Notes: a model not told the origin generated them from the sequence alone. Positions 1 through 10,309 are shown, counted from the first letter of the stretch. The stretch: DNA of 64,000 nt from Eukaryota sp. TZLM1-RC (GCA_040285825.1 JAUPSS010000002.1:124001-188000), one strand, 5' to 3'. Numbers and translations: made by a program.

Positions 1-1183
1 AATCGAAGCCTTGATGAGAATCCCTAGACCAAAAACAGTGAAAGAAGTTCGCTCATTGGTAGGATCCATCAATTATATTAGAGATTGGCTTCCAGGTATT
101 TCTGAATTAATTGCTCCAATTAACGAGCTAATTAAAGGAAAACCCAGAATAATTAAATGGACTTGCAAGCATGACGATTACTTAAAACAAATAAAAGACC
201 TAATAGTAAACCACATGCCCCTTGAATTACCAGCTCCGGGCAAGCGAGTATTGATAAGTACTGACGCATCAGATGTAGCAGTAGGAGGTGTTATTTGGCA
301 AGAAATTGAACCCTACTCCCCTGCAGGAACCCCGCTAAATAAAAGGAAAGTGAAACCTTTGTCATTCTATAGTAGATTACTTACAGAAACACAAAGAAAA
401 TGGTCCACCTTACAAAAAGAATTATACGCAATACTTCTGATTTTAACTGAAAGTTGTTTAGAAAGCTACTTGTTAACTAGACATTTAACAATTTTCACAG
501 ATCATAAAAACATTGCATTCCTGGCTACAGCCCCAGAGAAAAATAGAATTGTAAAGAGATGGCTGCCGATACTATCTGAATTCGACTTTGACATAGTCCA
601 CGAACCTGGTGAAGACAACCATTGGGCAGATATGTTATCGAGGAATATTGATTTGGATCAAAACGAGGAAACTCCTTCTATTTGTAGTATAAATATACCA
701 GACACTTTACTTTCAAATTACGAGATACCTCCACTAGACGATGATTCTGATTCGGATCTTGAAGACATCCCTTCAATCTCATCTCTAAGTAGACACCAAG
801 ACCTACCTATTTTTTCTTCTTGGCTGTCTAAGATAAGATCTGAACAACAAATAGCCAAAAACAACAACGACTCTTTATTTGATAACGCAATTCTAGATGT
901 AAACACTCAAATTTGGAAAAATAATAAAAACAAAATTTTGATTCCAAAGAGCCTCAGAAAACAGGCACTATTATTAATACATGGTTTGGTTCAATCTGGT
1001 CACCCCAGCAAAAACGATAGTTTACACAAACTGTCCAAAAGTGATTTCTACTGGCCCAATATGAGAAAGGACCTTATTAATCATGTCAAAAGATGCCCAA
1101 CTTGTCAAAAAACGGCTCCAGTTAAAAGATCAAAAACACCTTCCACAGGATCTTTATGGGCAGATCGTCCTTTGCCAGATTAA
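1..1183 (+). pseudogene. Ty3 pol: RT end, RNase H and integrase zinc finger
   Basis: The frame is open from base 2, so its beginning is outside the window. The segment starts with the conserved region following the RT palm (VRSLVGSINY...DWLPGISE). RNase H follows, with the first Asp in STDASDVAVGG, the Glu in LQKELYAI and an Asp in FTDHKNIAF, and then LADMLSR-like ADMLSRN. Around residues 325-375 there is an HHCC zinc finger (H-G-L-V-Q-S-G-H, then C-P-T-C-Q), typical of retroviral-type integrase N-termini. The frame ends at 1183, while the integrase core continues in another frame from about 1156, so there is a frameshift near 1165-1185. This is Ty3/gypsy rather than copia, because RT and RNase H precede integrase. 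Confidence 0.88.
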
Positions 1184-1806
1184 ATGTCGATACAATTGGA
1201 CCCCTAAATTCTGACAACGAAGGAAATAAATATCTATTAGTATTTGTAGACTCTTTTACTGGATATACAATTTTAGTCCCTCTAAAAGAACTCAATGCCT
1301 TAGAAACCGCAGATGCCTTGATTTGGAATGTTTGCGCTATCTTTGGCATACCTATGTTAATTCATAGTGATAATGGACCTGAGTTCGCCAATGAGACTTT
1401 CAAAATAGTGTGTAACAGATTAGCGATTGAGATGAGTAACTCAATTCCCCACTATTCAGAAAGTAATGGACTTGTAGAACGTAAACATAGAGACGTTCTT
1501 CAATGCTTAAGGAAACTATTAATAGATTTCAATGATTACGGAAATTGGTCTACATACGTACCTATATCCCAACTATTAATAAATTCTACTAAAAGCAGAA
1601 AAACTGGTTTTACCCCATACGAACTCATGTTCGGTTCTTCGATTAGTCCAAGAACAGACCCTGCTAATATATTAGGAAATTTATCCAAATTTGAAACTAA
1701 TATCCCTTTATTAGATGACATCAAAATGAAAAACACTCGTCTACAAGAAAAAAAGGGAAGAAGCAGAGCGTCACCAAACATTAAATACTCCGTCTTCAGT
1801 AGATAA
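1156..1806 (+). pseudogene. Ty3 integrase catalytic core
   Basis: This is the DDE integrase core: first Asp in NVDTIGPL, second in IHSDNGPEFA, and the Glu in SNGLVERKHRDVL, with the usual spacing of about 55-60 and 35 residues. It continues through a PYELMFG motif found in Ty3 integrases. The frame is lost after RLQEKK, at an A-run near 1744-1753. The copy at 42.5 kb has one A fewer there and keeps the frame, so a one-base insertion in a homopolymer (or a sequencing error) explains the break. It is read in a different frame from the preceding RNase H segment. Confidence 0.88.
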
Positions 1807-2311
1807 TACTAATTCGTGTTTTATAGTATTTAATATTGGTGACTACGTCTTACGTAAAACCAAGCAAAATAATAAATTGCATGGATCTTGGAATGGACCA
1901 TTTTTAGTTATTGACCTTCCTTCCAAATCCACTTTATTATTGAAGAATCTTACTACTGGCACAGAATTAAAAGCTGCCAAGAAAGATTGCAAAATCTATA
2001 ACGCAGAAAATCCACAGGACATTGAATTCCTCAAGGCAGTCGCTGCAGGCGATTCCGAAAAACACGTTATAGAGAAAATCCTCTCAGAATACCACTCTGA
2101 TTCAGGTAGTTTCTGTACTGTTCAGTGGTTTGGCGGTGAGACAACAGAAGAGCCACTCCATTCGGTTAAACATTCAGAAGCTTATAAGTTATTTAGTAAG
2201 GATAACAAGAAAATTGGAAAACGTACCACTAGTCGACGACAAAGTACCTCCAATGAGTCTACGCCTTCTAAGAGGCCTAGACGCAGTTATAGAATTAGGA
2301 AGAGGAGCTAA
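1757..2311 (+). pseudogene. Ty3 integrase C-terminus with chromodomain-like end
   Basis: After the A-run frameshift the integrase C-terminus continues with the GDYVLRKTK segment and a GPFLVID motif. It ends in a segment, VIEKILSEY...CTVQWFGGETTEEP, with the spacing and aromatic/acidic pattern of a chromodomain. The last 35 residues are Arg/Lys/Ser rich. A C-terminal chromodomain is the mark of chromoviruses, which use it to bind histone marks and direct integration. I infer the chromodomain from the pattern only; a profile search should confirm it. The internal ATG is not a true start, since the frame is open well upstream. Confidence 0.75.
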
Positions 2312-2440
2312 TTCTTAGTTTATATCGATTATTTATATTATATCGATTATATGTATTTATTATAGTTGTTTTGTTAATTGTATATAGTTTTTATTTCATA
2401 TTCATATAAGCTGATTTATTTTGAAAAAGGGAAGAAGCAG

Positions 2441-2486
2441 TGTTGGCGCCCTAAGGCTTATATAATATGAATAGAAAATAAATCAG
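2441..2486 (+). repeat. 3' LTR fragment of the Ty3 element
   Basis: It begins TGTTGGCGCCC directly after a purine-rich tract, and matches the first 46 bp or so of the 83-bp LTRs at 41763 and 43159 (shared AATAGAAAATAAATCAG). Similarity ends at 2486; the CGGCATCA terminus is missing. Confidence 0.75.
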
Positions 2487-2518
2487 ACTTTTTTCTTTAC
2501 TACAATAGACTTTAGGCA

Positions 2519-3185
2519 ACACGAGAAAATTCATAAATAAAATTCTTGCATCCACCCAAAAATGCTGATTGACAAAAAATAGAAGACTTTGTAAATCCAA
2601 TACCACCCAAAATTTGCTGCCGAAAATAAATGATTTTCAACATTCCTGTTTCTACATCGAACAAATCAGCAAAAAATTCACTTCTCAACGAATTAAAGGA
2701 ATGAAAAAAAACCAATGGTATGGACGGAACACAAGATCTCCAAATGTGGGTTATTTTTCCAGTAAAGCAAATTTTAAGCACGAAAAATTTAATATGTTTG
2801 TCTAGTTCTAAAGAAGAAATTGAATCAAGTTCAATTTTCATTTTCTCCAAAATAACTTGTAATTCATTCTGAACTTGAGGCACATTTTTTAACCACCAAC
2901 CATGCAATTTAAAAGCACCAATGCTGTAGTTAGTAAAAGAGACAACAAAATCATTTATCACAAGATCCTGAGGAGAAGAACCAACCAGGAGGCATTTGCT
3001 CGCATTGAGATGAAGCGCAATATTTTAGGCAATGTTTTGAGCAACCATTTTAGTAAATCAAATAAACCAATCAGAAATATATCATCCATATAAGCTACTA
3101 TTTTTAGAGAAGGGTATTTTTGTTTAATTATATCTAAAGTTTTGTGAAATAGCTAAACAAAAAAAGAAAGGGCCTAAAAGGTCAT
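2519..3185 (-). pseudogene. R2-type non-LTR retrotransposon fragment (RT thumb region)
   Basis: The minus strand encodes the region after the RT active site (ELDSISSLELDKHIKFFVLKIC, GGIGFTKSSIFCQSAFLGG). It is closely similar to residues just downstream of the YMDD motif in the copy at 3755-6456. Beyond 2961 the homology continues, broken by stops, back to the KQGD motif region near 3185. There it meets a plus-strand fragment head to head. No REL endonuclease end is present. It is a dead fragment abutting the 3' end of the Ty3 element. Confidence 0.8.
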
Positions 3186-3189
3186 GTGT

Positions 3190-3750
3190 TTTACATTCAA
3201 ATTCTCCACTTTCTAAAATAGTTGATGGTATTGAAATTTAAACCAAGTTATACTCAACTGATGCTATTCGTCATTTGGGTTCCTTTTTAGGAAATAATGA
3301 TGAAGTTACCAAAAAATTGCTTGATAAGTTGAATTCAATTTCTGAGAAAATTAAACAAATGATGAAATTGGATGTACAGAAACATGTCAAATTTACCATT
3401 ATAAGACTTTGTTTCAATTCCAACTTTAGTCATATATTTCGATCTATTAATCCTCTTACTTCTAGGCCTTTAGCCCAAAAGTTCAATGAATTACATGAGC
3501 AGTTTCATCACAATTATTAAGACGTAAAATGTCACAAATTCCTGATCATGCTTATCTTAGTCCACATTATGGCGGTTTAGGTTGGACAAAAGCCTCAATT
3601 CTTACTTCGTGTGCTCTTATCGGTGGATGCCGAAATGCATTATTTAAGTTTTCTGAAAAATTGTTCAACAATTGCAAAAAAGATGTTACAGATTCAAGAA
3701 ATGGTCGAAAACTTCTGTTTTGTACAAATTGTAAAGCTGTTGATACCGTA
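3190..3750 (+). pseudogene. Second-subfamily non-LTR RT fragment
   Basis: The plus strand encodes NNDEVTKKLLDKLNSISEKIKQMMKLDVQKHVKFTI-like text and, after a frameshift near 3520, HYGGLGWTKASILTSCALIGGCRNALFKF. These correspond to the same RT thumb region as its neighbours but at much lower identity, so it belongs to a different subfamily. The frame then runs by chance into the next element near 3755, giving a fused reading frame that starts at 3529; I treat the junction as an insertion boundary rather than one protein. Confidence 0.7.
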
Positions 3751-3754
3751 AGAC

Positions 3755-6456
3755 CCCCGATCCGGATCCCAGTAGAAATTAGTCCCGCCAGCACAATCCC
3801 CTTCTCAATGGAAATGAGAAATTTTACTTCTGAATTGAAAAATAATAAGTGGAATATTTCATCCTTCTGGAAATATTTTGCTCGAAAAAACAAAAATTGT
3901 TTCAAGAAAAAAATTGGAAATAGAAAAATTGTAAAATCAAAAATTTGCCGAAAATTGTGCTTACGTGGTCGTTATGGTGCCGCAAAGCAGTCCTTGTTTT
4001 CCTCTTCTTTGGCTGATGCAAACTCTGATACCCTTGAAAAACTTCAAAAGTTGCATCCTCAAGAAAATTTCAAGTGCAGCAAGCCTGATGTGTGTCCTTT
4101 TTGGATTGAAAATCCTATTACTGCAATTGAAGTTCTTAAAGCTATTCAAAAATTACCAAAGGGGAAAGCAGCAGGCCCATCTGGAATTTCTTTTGATCTC
4201 TTAAAAATAGCGTGTTCCAGTGCTCCCGAAATTGCTGATGACCTAGCCCATTATTTTCAACAATTAATTGTTTTGAAAATTAATCCTCCATTTGAATTAC
4301 TCGCTGCACGTCTGATTGCTTTAGTAAAGCCTGGAAACGGAATCAAACCTGATGGAATACGCCCAATTGCTGTTGGTGAATCTCTTTCTCGTTTGCTAGC
4401 ATCAATTGTCTTCGATCGTGTCAAAGACAAAGCTTCTACATTTTTGAATCCTCATCAATTTGGAATCAAAACAATTGATGGTGCTTCTGTTGCTGCTATT
4501 GCCTCTGATACCTTTTTTAATGCAGAGAAAAATAATTTTATTTTTAATCTCGACTTTAAAAATGCCTTTAATTCTGTAAAGCGAGATGCAATTTGTGAAG
4601 TTATTAAATCTGATTTTCCTGAGCTATCGAGTTTTTTCTACCATTTTTATGGGAAAGAATCGGATTTAATTTTGAATTCATTTGGTCTTAAATCATCTTC
4701 TGGTGTGAAGCAAGGTGATCCTTTAGGCCCGTTATTGTTTTGTTTAGCTATTCACAAAACTTTAAATATCATTAAGCAAAAATACCCTTCTATAAAAATA
4801 GTTGCTTATATGGATGATATATCCTTGATTGGTTCATTTGATTTATTAGAATTGGTTGCTCAAGAAATTGCCGATTCATATGAAAATATTGGGCTTCATC
4901 TTAATGCCAGCAAATGCCTTCTGATTAGATCTTCTGCTCAAGATCTCGTGATAAACGATTCTGTTGTCCCTTTTACTAATTAAAGCAGTGATGCTTTTAA
5001 GTTCTTTGGTTGTTGGTTAGGAAACGTGCCTCAAATTCACAATGAATTACAAGTTATTTTGGAAAAAATGAAAATTGAACTTGATTCAATTTCTTCTTTA
5101 GATATAGAAAAACATATTAAATTTTTCATGCTTAAAATTTGCTATACTGGGAGAATAACCCACATTTTGAGATCTTGTGCTCCTTCCATAGCATTAGATT
5201 TTTGTCGTTCTTTTAATTCATTGAGAACAGAATTTTTTGCTGATTTATTGGATGTAGAACCAGGAATGTTGAAAAGCCATTTATTTTCTTCAGCAAATTT
5301 AGGTGGTATTGGATTTACTAAATCTTCAATTTTGTGTCAATCAGCATTCTTGGGTGGTGGCAAAAATTTTATTTATGAATTTTCTCGTAGATTTCCTGAT
5401 GATTCTCATCTGTTAGTCCCCAATTGTAGTCCCTATTTGTATGAGTTATCTTGTGAACTTGAAAAATTACCGCCACAAATTTGGACCAAATGTTTTCCTC
5501 AATCAATTCAAGAAATTCCAAACCGATCTCTATTTAATTTACAGTTTTGCTGTAAAAAGCTTCAACAAAAATTGTCAAAGATTTTTGAAAGCTTGGATTT
5601 TGATGTTAGACCTGGCTTGGCCAAGAAAAAGAATCCCGCTTTTGCAAATCTTTTACCAGATATGTGTGACAGTACTTCTTCTGCCTTAGTAACAACAATT
5701 CCACAAGTTTATGGTACTCTCTTATCCGATTCTGCTTGGACTCTGAATATGAGATTTCGTTCCTTTATCTGGCCTGATAATTTACCTCATAATTTAATTT
5801 GTAAATGTTCTCGAGAAATTACAACTACTCATTTGTTAAATTGTAAACATTTTATTACTTTTAGAAGCAAGGTTCATGATGCTGTGAGAGACCAGTTATA
5901 TTGTATGTGTAAATCTCATAGAATTGAATCCTTCTTGGAACCTTTGTTGTCAAATCTGTTTGATGCTGAAGATGATTTTCATAAGAATAATAGAGGTGAT
6001 GTTATATTACCTGGATTAGATGGAAGTTTCATTTTATTGGATGTAATGTCTGTTGATCCTTGTAATGCCTCAAATGAAAGGCTAGTTAATTCTGAAATTC
6101 ATAATCCCCTTTCAAATGCTGAAAATTTTAAATTCAAAAAATACAATGAACCTTTGTCCAAATTGGCCAGTCAACAGCATGCAAAATACAATTTGTATCC
6201 ATTTGTATTTTCCCTTTTTGGTTCACTTGCACCAAATGCTTTACGTTTTTTGGATGATTTTGAAATGATTGTAAAGAGAAGAACTGGCAGAAATTTCAAC
6301 AGATTGTTTTGGCAAAATAGAATTGTGTTTTCTATTTTTAAGGGGATGTTGAAGATGGTTTCTGATGCTTTGCTTTCTCTTGGATCTCACTATGAGAGAG
6401 TTGCATCTAGTGTTTTTGTTCTGGGAGAGATGGATTTTTTAGATGTTGATTTATAG
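3755..6456 (+). pseudogene. RT-REL polyprotein with one in-frame stop
   Basis: About 900 codons. All recognisable RT motifs are kept, including the YMDD catalytic pair and the GVKQGDPLGP motif. The TAA at 4981 lies right after VPFTN; the equivalent position reads NYSS or NYEQ in the copies at 2961 and 38.8 kb, so a Tyr codon became TAA by one substitution. Downstream the same frame runs unbroken to 6456 with CCHC finger and REL core (RGDVILPG...DVMS), so decay is recent. Reverse transcription and target cutting are known for the family. Activity of this copy would require readthrough, and I infer it is inactive or conditionally active. Confidence 0.82.
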
Positions 6457-6530
6457 GTTTAGAATAAAATTAAATTTTTTAAAAAAAATTTAGTGAAAAT
6501 TCTTATTATTTTCAAAGAGTAATGTAGAAT
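3755..6530 (+). mobile_element. Near-intact non-LTR retrotransposon, RT plus restriction-like endonuclease
   Basis: A single frame runs to 6456, interrupted by only one stop (TAA, 4981-4983) where related copies have Tyr. Order: a basic N-terminal stretch, RT (LPKGKAAGPSGIS, IRPIAVGES, FNLDFKNAFNSV, SSGVKQGDPLGPL, catalytic AYMDDISLIG), thumb, then a CCHC finger (CKC...H-x-L-N-C) and a restriction-like endonuclease core (RGDVILPGLDGSFILLDVMSVD). This is the layout of R2/CRE-like non-LTR elements, which nick the target and prime cDNA from it. It lacks the apurinic endonuclease and RNase H of L1-like elements. The usual N-terminal DNA-binding zinc fingers of R2 are not visible, and homology with the 37-40 kb copy begins at SMEMR. 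An A-rich 3' region follows. Confidence 0.85.
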
Positions 6531-6607
6531 TTTTTTAATATTTTATTCTTTTGGCTAAAAATTATTACAATATATTCTGTTTTTTATTTTCTATGAACAA
6601 GGATGTT

Positions 6608-6920
6608 TTATATATGACAAGGGTCTCCCTTATGCTTCGAATATTCCTTTGATTGACGTTCACATTGTCTTGAAATCTCACTCTTTTCCCTTTCTTTAGT
6701 GTTTTCATCTTCAATACATTCAGTCAATCGTCGCCTACTGTTAGTAATAGGTGAAGTAGTCAACATACATTTCTTCAGCTTGAGTATCTAGAAGCATCTT
6801 ATCTTCTTCAAAATGACGAATTCGCAGGAGTTTCATTTCTTCTTCCTGCTGTAGAGCCATCTCCTTGAGCTCACGTCTATGATCATCTTTCATTGATTTC
6901 TTTTCTGACCAGAGTGACAT
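6608..6920 (-). CDS. Small charged coiled-coil protein, two exons with a 31-nt intron
   Basis: This gene is not a single open frame. Exon 1 (6920 down to 6769) gives 50 codons plus two bases from an ATG. An intron at 6768-6738 begins GTATGT and ends TACTAACAG, i.e. a consensus branch point directly at the 3' splice site. Exon 2 (6737 down to 6608) completes an Ile codon and runs 42 codons to TAA. The joined 93-residue product is highly charged and helix-forming (ELKEMALQQEEEMKLL, then RRRLTECIEDENTKEREKSE), with no membrane segment. Without splicing, translation would stop after 59 residues. It is divergent from the gene at 7058, 137 bp away. I do not recognise the family. The exact phase match across a consensus intron is the main support. 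Confidence 0.72.
6738..6768 (-). other. 31-nt spliceosomal intron
   Basis: Minus strand, GTATGT at the 5' end and TACTAACAG at the 3' end; both match the strictest known splice and branch-point consensus. It is phase 2 (splits an Ile codon), and its removal joins two open, compositionally similar exons. Confidence 0.72.
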
Positions 6921-7057
6921 TGTTGGAAGTAGAGAAATGAACCAAGATTAAACCATTTATTGTATCAATTACAAGTTGGTATTGAAATCCTTCTAGTTGG
7001 GATGTCTGCGAACCCTTTCATTTAATTAATTTGTATACTATACTCCCTACAATTACA

Positions 7058-7405
7058 ATGCCTCACACATCCCGTCACTTACGACACAAAGCAAGAAAGC
7101 CCAGAGAGTCAAGTAAAAAGACTACCACACAACCACCTAATTCAAAATTGGAATACAAGCTCTCAGACAAGCGGGTTGACACAACTCCACATAGGAATCC
7201 GTTGAAGAAGTCTGGGACTCCATTAACTACATCTGGGGGCTACAGACACATTGAGTTTATCGAAGAACATCCATCTCGAATGTCAAAAGCAACGGTTGAT
7301 GGACAAAAGTTACCAGGTGAAACTCATTTGGATACTAGGGATACTAGCTACAAGGAGAGGATAGATAGCTCACACAAGAATAGGTTGCATGGATCAGGAG
7401 TATAA
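7058..7405 (+). CDS. Small basic hypothetical protein
   Basis: 115 residues from the ATG at 7058; the upstream in-frame extension has no ATG. Rich in Lys, Arg, Thr, Ser and Pro, especially over the first 50 residues (RHLRHKARKPRESSKK), and predicted to be mostly disordered. No signal peptide or membrane segment is visible. It lies 137 bp from the divergent gene at 6608-6920, so they may share a promoter, and 345 bp upstream of the trehalose gene. I recognise no family. Composition differs from the mobile DNA nearby, and the uninterrupted frame with a good start favours a real host gene, but it could be the first exon of something longer. Confidence 0.45.
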   Translation: MPHTSRHLRHKARKPRESSKKTTTQPPNSKLEYKLSDKRVDTTPHRNPLKKSGTPLTTSGGYRHIEFIEEHPSRMSKATVDGQKLPGETHLDTRDTSYKERIDSSHKNRLHGSGV

Positions 7406-7443
7406 ATTAATGTTGAGCTCTTTTGCATAGTTAAAATCTAGAA

Positions 7444-7507
7444 CTAACCTAAGTTAGGTAACCTAACTTTTAGTTGAGTCGACTCAGGTAAGAAATGAGT
7501 CGACTGA
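7444..7507. promoter_or_regulatory. Cluster of palindromes upstream of the trehalose gene
   Basis: The stretch AAGTTAGGTAACCTAACTT (7451-7469) has 9-bp inverted arms around one base. TGAGTCGACTCA (7475-7486) is a perfect 12-bp palindrome, and TGAGTCGACTGA repeats it with one change at 7496-7507. The TGAGT/ACTCA half-sites resemble bZIP (Gcn4/AP-1) sites. The cluster lies about 240-300 bp before the start codon at 7750. Binding is inference. Confidence 0.4.
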
Positions 7508-7749
7508 ATCAATTTCATAGGTCTACCTAGGTTGGTTGTATGATGCTAGTGTGGCTAGATGATGTAGTTGGTGAAATAGTGGAATTTGATAGCTGTTGAT
7601 GTTGTATTAGCAAAGGAAAGTTGATTGGCTGAACACGTAATTATGACTGGGCAGGGGTGTGATGTGGTATTTGTTGGCAAGAGTTGAAATTGGTCAAACA
7701 TTTTCTCGATATATTTCCGTATTATTTTAGTTGTTTTCGACTAACTGCA

Positions 7750-10192
7750 ATGACTCAGTCTCATACTCTCATTGCCTCCAATCGACTACCTATCACCATT
7801 TCTCACAACAATGGAAAAGCTGTTGTTAAACCTGGAGCAGGAGGACTGGCAACTGCTTTGGGGGGATTACCTATCTCTCAAAGGACGTGGGTAGGTTATA
7901 CTGGTGCCCAGAGTTCAGAAGAAGTTGCCCCCGATGTGCGAGACGCACTTTCTGAGCAAAACTATGTACCTGTTTATGTACCAGAAGAAGAGTTTGTTGT
8001 TCAATTCCACTCACTGAAGATATAAGCTTTATTATGAGGATTTTAGCAACTCCATACTGTGGCTTCTGTTCCATTATGAGCCCGAGCTACGTAGCTTCAA
8101 GCAAGAGCAATGGGATGCTTATGAAAATGTCAACTTCCGTTTTGCTCAAACTATAGCCGATGTCTTTGATCCTAATGTACACTCATCGATCTTTATTCAA
8201 GATTATCAGCTGATGATGGTTCCAGGTTTTCTTCGAAAGTTGCTTGCGACAAAATTTGGATCAAAAGCAAATGACGTCCACATCTCTTTCTTCCTTCATA
8301 TTCCATTTCCTACTTCAGAACTGTTTAGAGCCTGTCCCAGGAGAAACGAAATCCTTGATAGCCTATTACATTGCAACCAGATCGGTTTCCATGTTCATGC
8401 TTACGTAAGACACTTCTTGTCTAGTTGTGCGAGAGTCTTGCATGCAAAAACCTCAACCTTTGCTGTAAAGTATAAGGGCCGATACACTTGGTGCTACGCT
8501 TACCCTATCGGAATTCAACCAAAAGATTTTAGTGAACCTTTGCTATCAGACCAAGGCCAGCAGCACTTCTCTGAACTTCAAAATGAGTACCAGAACCGCC
8601 ATGTTATTTTTTCCTGTGATAGAGTTGACCCAGCCAAAGGACTTATCGAAAAGTTGCAGGCTTTTAGGCACCTACTCGAAACTAATCCCCATTTGGTTGG
8701 AAAAGTTCAATTGATTCAGGTTGCTGTTCCTTCACGAGAAAGAATCCACGTTTATAAAGAACTTGTTGGTGAGCTGAACACATTGGTGGGAGATATCAAC
8801 GGCAAATTCGGTACTCCCTTGTATCAACCTTGTGTTTATATTCACCGCCCGGTTCCTAGAAATCTTTTGACTGCACTTTATGCTATTTCTGATGTTTGTT
8901 TCATTTCTTCACTCAGGGACGGACAGAATCTGGTAAGTTCGGAGTATGTTGTTTGTCAGGAAGCAAAGAAGGAACTTTCTGCATGTATGAACAAAGTTCC
9001 TGGTGTTTTGGTTCTTTCTGAGTTTGCTGGAGCTGCTTCGAGTTTGGCCGGCAGTGTGTTGATTAACCCTTCCGATATTGATTCAACTTCTAGGGCCCTC
9101 CTTTCTGCTATTGAAATGGCACCATCAGAGAAGCAGGCTAGACATAATAGAAATGTTAAGTGGATCTGTGATGAAAACTCCATTGATAAGTGGTTCAAGA
9201 GAATCATCACCCACCAAGATCTTTGGACTCAACTCAGATATCAACTACCGTGTTCCAGTAAAGCTAAACCTCTCGATTCACTATCTCTCACCACCTCTTA
9301 TGCTAGTGCAAAAGAACGATACATCTTTCTGGACTATGACGGTACTTGTGTCGGATTCCATTCCAATCCCAGCATGGCTAAACCCACCCCTAATTTATTG
9401 GAATATTTATCCAAACTGAGCAATGATCCCAAAACAAATGCCTTTGTTATTTCTGGAAGATCTCGCGACGATCTTGATGACTTCTTTCAATCAGTTCCTG
9501 GTCTAGGTCTTGTTGGTGAACATGGTTTATGTGTGAAGAAGCCTGGTAGTGACAGCTGGATGGAGATGATCACAGAGGAGGAATCTAATCAAATCATTTT
9601 TTTAAAAGAAACTCTATTACCATATCTTCAGGTCATAACTGAAAATGTTCCAGGTTCTTTCATAGAGAAAAAGAAGTCCTCTTTGGCTTGGCATTACAGA
9701 AGTTCTGATGTCAATCTAGCTGACATTTCTCTCTCAGAATTGGAAGGAATGTTCTCTGAAATGTTCAAGAGTGGTGATTTTGAAATGCTTTCTGGAGAAA
9801 AAGTTGTTGAATTCAGAACCAATCTCCACAATAAGGGAACTGCAATCCAGCGCATTCTTTGTGAAGGGTCGGAGCCGGAATTCTTGGCTGTTTTCGGTGA
9901 TGATGTTACTGATGAAAAAATGTTTTCTGTTCTTTATTCTGATCCGAAATCCTTCAAGTCTATTTCTGATATAGAATCTGATGCCAATTCTGTAATTTAC
10001 AGACTAATGAAGAGTGCCGTATCTGGTTTTGTTGCTAGAAGAGACACAGAAGGCCAAGTTTTTGAACTACCAAAAGAGTGTAATGTTTTCACAGTCAAAG
10101 TTGGTATCGCCCCTACTCTTGCTGAGTATAATATACCGTCAGTGGAAAAAGTTAATCAAGTGTTGGAATGTTTAGCAGCAATGTCAAATTAA
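7750..10192 (+). CDS. TPS: Fused trehalose-6-phosphate synthase/phosphatase
   Basis: The N-terminal two thirds is a GT20 synthase that makes trehalose-6-phosphate from UDP-glucose and glucose-6-phosphate: IASNRLP at residue 8, GGLATAL, WVGYTG, WLLFHY, FIQDYQLMMVP, SFFLHIPFPTSE, SCDRVDPAKG and SLRDGQNLVSSEYV. The C-terminal third is an HAD phosphatase: DYDGT (about residue 515), SGRSRDDL (about 556), GEHG and FGDDVTDEKMF (about 705). The first 82 codons (to 7995) and the rest (from 8027) are in different frames. Removing 7996-8026 as a 31-nt intron (GTTGTT...TATAAG) joins PEEEF to LYYEDFSNS, which is what the family has there; a 28-nt intron from 7999, or a one-base frameshift, are alternatives. 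Product about 803 residues, cytosolic. Fusion of both enzymes is common in plants, oomycetes and several protists. Confidence 0.92.
7996..8026 (+). other. Candidate 31-nt intron in the trehalose gene
   Basis: It starts GTTGTT and ends TATAAG, with CACTCAC as a weak branch-point candidate. Its length equals the well-supported intron at 6738-6768, and removal restores the frame at a conserved protein position. The 5' splice site is not the GTATGT consensus, so a frameshift cannot be excluded. Confidence 0.5.
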
Positions 10193-10309
10193 TAATTCAA
10201 AGTAGCTTTATTTTTGCATGTATAAAATGTTCATATTGTATTTAATGTTTTAACGAATTTTAAGATTTAAAAAGACAAATGATATCATGAGCACAAAGAA
10301 AAGCTAAAA

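Larger units (their letters stand above)
1..2500 (+). mobile_element. Ty3/gypsy LTR retrotransposon with chromodomain, 3' part only
   Basis: The element enters from the left edge, so gag, protease and most of the reverse transcriptase lie outside the window. Visible parts in order are the end of RT, RNase H, integrase zinc finger, integrase core and a C-terminal chromodomain-like segment, followed by a purine-rich tract (about 2424-2440) and the first ~46 bp of a 3' LTR starting TGTTGGCGCCC at 2441. The LTR is lost after about 2486, where a non-LTR fragment begins soon after. Coding continuity is broken by two frameshifts. It is the same family as the copies at 41763-43241 and 50110-52396. 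Confidence 0.9.

Noticed and set aside
3529-4983. One continuous 484-residue protein
   Set aside because: The first ~75 codons belong to a different non-LTR subfamily and correspond to a later part of the protein, so the frame crosses an insertion junction by chance.
6608-6700. Alternative minus-strand frame with an RVRF phosphatase-docking-like motif
   Set aside because: The frame has no good link to an upstream exon (a stop lies just after the splice site), whereas the other frame joins exon 1 in exact phase.
7444-7510. CRISPR-like repeat array
   Set aside because: Only two palindromic copies with a short gap; the genome is eukaryotic.
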